Positions 58,154 through 60,000 of a stretch of DNA of 60,000 nt are shown here, piece after piece. The notes under the pieces were generated by a model that searched no databases, had not been told where the DNA came from, and saw nothing but the letters and a program-made list of their open reading frames with translations. The DNA is taken from the NCBI GenBank assembly GCA_016946835.1, contig JACVTC010000099.1, positions 586,501-646,500 on the forward strand, read 5' to 3'. The first letter of the stretch is position 1; each line of letters opens with the position of its first letter. The translations under genes were made by a program, and so were the position numbers. The stretch is from Neocallimastix lanati (nom. inval.). Lineage: Eukaryota; Neocallimastigomycota; Neocallimastigomycetes; Neocallimastigales; Neocallimastigaceae.

Positions 58154-59492
58154 TTATTTTATTTTATTTTCATTATTATTTAGAAAAAAAAATATATATA
58201 TACCTTAATTGACTGTATAAATGAATTAATTAATTTTAAAGAATTGATTTTTTTATTTCTATATATTTTTTTCGCTAGTTTTAGAATGCATAAACTTTTA
58301 ATTAAATTAATGTACATATTAGTTATTAATCTCAATATTATATTATTTATAATTTATTATACTATTATACCTTTGATCTTTAATTTCTTCTTTTGTAAAA
58401 TCACAATTTTCAATATCTTTAATATCTTCTTGATGAATATTATATGACATCAAATGATCAATAATTTTTAAACAGAAATTTTCACTTGCTTCTTCATTAT
58501 TATTTTTAAGCTTTTCAGTATATTGAACAACATCCCAAAATAGACAAGATGAGGTATATTTTTGAACTTTAACATAATAACAAAATCATTATTATTATTA
58601 TTATTATTATTATTAATATCAATTATTATATATGTATATATTTATTTACATATTAATTCATCTTTTAACCAGCGGTCTATATTTTTTATAACCTTTTTTT
58701 CAAAAATTTCTGAACTAGATTTTAAAAGATAATTAGAATATATTAAAAGGTAACAATAAGAACTTCCTGAAGTTCTATAATTCATCGCTTTTGGTGCATA
58801 GGTACTAGTAATATAAGTTTATGTTTCATAAAAACCAATTTAAAAAAAAAAAAATTAATAAATTAATTATAGCAATATTTCAATTATAAAAAATTATATT
58901 ATTAATATAATACAAATAAAGAATAGTATCACAAAGTTCATTAATTGATTTTTGTGCTCCAAAATAACGAGGAACAGCGCTATTTTCTTCAACGAAATCT
59001 AAAAATGACTGGGTTTTATTTATTTCAGTCTCTTCTTGATTGTCTACAGGATGATAAAAAATAGCCTTTAAAAATGATAATGTATTATCGTTTTTAATGA
59101 TTAATTCATCATCTACAACAGAAATATCAATTGCTTTCCCATCCATTGTGTATATTCTTAAGGTATCATTGTTATTATAAAATTGGACAGCTAATAAAAA
59201 TAAAAATATATAGTAAATAAAATAAAATATTAAAATAAATAATTAAAATTTAATATATATTTAATTTAAATTTATATTATAAATATTAATTGCTTACATC
59301 CAATTGTCATAATATAAGGAATATTATATGTTTTTACTTTATCCTTTTCATATAAAATTTCTGATTTTAAATCTAAATTATATATTCTTATTATTGTACC
59401 GTTCACAACAGCCATTTTACACTTTCCATCATTATTCTAGTATGATGGACAAAAAATGATATAATATAAATATTTAGTTATTATTTTTATTC

Positions 59493-59544
<52 letters not shown>

Positions 59545-59925
59545 TACTTACATAATCTTCAGATATTTCAATAATCGATATTATAGATTCATTACTTTGC
59601 TCAATAGTACTTGTTTTAATATGACATTTTTTTGTTTTAAAGTTAATGGTAAATTTTATTTCTTTTAATTCACCTTCACAACTTCCTGCTATTAAATATA
59701 TGTAAGCTATTTATTTATTTATTTATTATTTATAAAGAAAAAAAAGATATAAATTTTTTAAATTTTTGTATTTATTATTATTATTATATGTATTTATATT
59801 GGTACTATCTAAGTTATAAATTACCATCCTCTTTTTCAGTGAAATACCAATTTGTCCACTTTAATTTATAAACATATGTATCAAATGCATTAATTGATGT
59901 AAATAATTGAATATTTTTATCAAAC
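56576..59925 (-). CDS. TFIIIC subunit with C-terminal zinc finger (GTF3C4/TFIIIC90-like), 3' eleven exons
   Basis: The 5' end is outside the window. Phase-consistent exons: 59925-59825, 59688-59552, 59436-59298, 59190-58914, 58804-58650, 58566-58371, 58294-58204, 57994-57859, 57679-57203, 57084-57031, 56841-56576. Nine introns are GT-AG; the one at 57202-57085 is AT-AC. The upstream exons have WD-propeller-like strands (MAVVNGTIIRIYNLDLKS, FYNNNDTLRIYTMDGKAIDI). A charged Lys/Glu stretch lies in exon 57679-57203. The end is a zinc finger: CPAC, CENNHSWDRCSNSLL, SCQSCFC, CIYCG. The order CxxC, CxxxHxWxRC, CxxC, CxxC is that of the TFIIIC zinc finger. TFIIIC recruits RNA polymerase III to tRNA genes. 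The last ~30 codons are low complexity; the gene may instead use the donor GTAAAT at 56679 and a further exon. Confidence 0.8.
57085..57202 (-). other. Putative U12-type AT-AC intron in the TFIIIC gene
   Basis: On the minus strand the upstream exon ends ...TTAACAG at 57203. The next bases are ATATCCTTT (57202-57194), the full consensus donor of U12-type AT-AC introns. TTCTTTAAC (57109-57101) matches the U12 branch consensus TTCCTTAAC at 8 of 9 positions. The intron ends with AC (57086-57085), 17 bases after the branch A. No AG lies between branch site and AC. Removing the 118 bases joins a 1-base and a 2-base partial codon in frame and places CPACLT next to GISFKSISYGVC, restoring the zinc finger. 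Reading through hits TAA after ten codons, and no GT donor gives an in-frame join. Confidence 0.8.
57749..57806. repeat. (ATT)n microsatellite inside a TFIIIC intron
   Basis: About 19 trinucleotide units within the intron 57858-57680. Similar (ATT)n runs lie in the introns at 58013-58033, 58123-58153, 58590-58613 and 59497-59540. Confidence 0.9.
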
Positions 59926-60000
59926 CTTTTATGTATATATATTAAAAAAAAATAATAATAAATTCATGATATTTTATAACAATATGAATATAATCAATGC

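Noticed and set aside
57970-58212. 80-codon plus-strand frame rich in Leu, Phe and Tyr
   Set aside because: Translation of (ATT)n and (TATATT)n microsatellites in a TFIIIC intron, opposite the real gene.

Overview
The window is extremely AT-rich eukaryotic DNA: long homopolymers, (AT)n, (AAT)n and (AAAAT)n arrays, short GT-AG introns, and compact islands of protein-coding sequence. Low GC, small secreted proteins, a fungal-type secreted dipeptidyl peptidase, a TFIIIC subunit and many LINE, copia and MULE remains fit a fungus best. An anaerobic gut fungus (Neocallimastigomycota) is my preferred reading. That assignment is inference from composition and gene content, not from a marker gene.

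Layout. 1-1002: 3' end of a LINE (+), with its 5' part outside the window. 2320-3045: secreted leucine-rich-repeat protein. About 4900-5870: decayed Ty1/copia remnant (-). 8800-11813: six-exon secreted dipeptidyl peptidase V-like S9 peptidase (copy A). 12420-15935: two LINE ends tail to tail. 16935-17999: zinc alcohol dehydrogenase (-). 19871-20664: cluster of short retroposon and MITE-like sequence. 23835-30240: second copy of the peptidase gene with its flanks (copy B, exons 26725-29874). 30535-30830: another LINE tail. 31641-37638: an apparently complete Mutator-like (MULE) DNA transposon with an intact transposase gene, terminal inverted repeats and a 9-bp target duplication; it carries a 2.4-kb minisatellite. 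37802-39080: ankyrin pseudogene. 40048-43437: LINE with endonuclease and reverse transcriptase (-). 44150-44490: another LINE scrap. 45355-47364: secreted protein with four cysteine-rich repeats (-). 47.4-56.5 kb: mostly simple sequence, with one GC-richer retroposon cluster at 52.45-53.08 kb and a 1-kb pentanucleotide array at 54.9-55.95 kb. 56576-59925: the 3' eleven exons of a TFIIIC zinc-finger subunit (GTF3C4/TFIIIC90-like, -), extending beyond the right edge.

The most noteworthy points are: (1) an intron in the TFIIIC gene with a perfect U12-type AT-AC donor, a near-consensus U12 branch site and a terminal AC, whose removal restores the reading frame and the zinc-finger motif; (2) the intact MULE with matching termini and target duplication, and a short element at 20.0-20.7 kb with the same kind of terminus; (3) a conserved non-enzymatic C-terminal domain (with an FLLGG motif) on several LINE families, whose DNA also appears to have been captured by SINE-like sequences; (4) the roughly 6.3-kb direct duplication of the peptidase locus; (5) the near-identical internal repeats of the 669-residue secreted protein.

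The genes do not form a pathway. The two peptidases, the LRR protein and the four-repeat protein all carry signal peptides and would act outside the cell. The alcohol dehydrogenase would act in the cytosol and the TFIIIC subunit in the nucleus.
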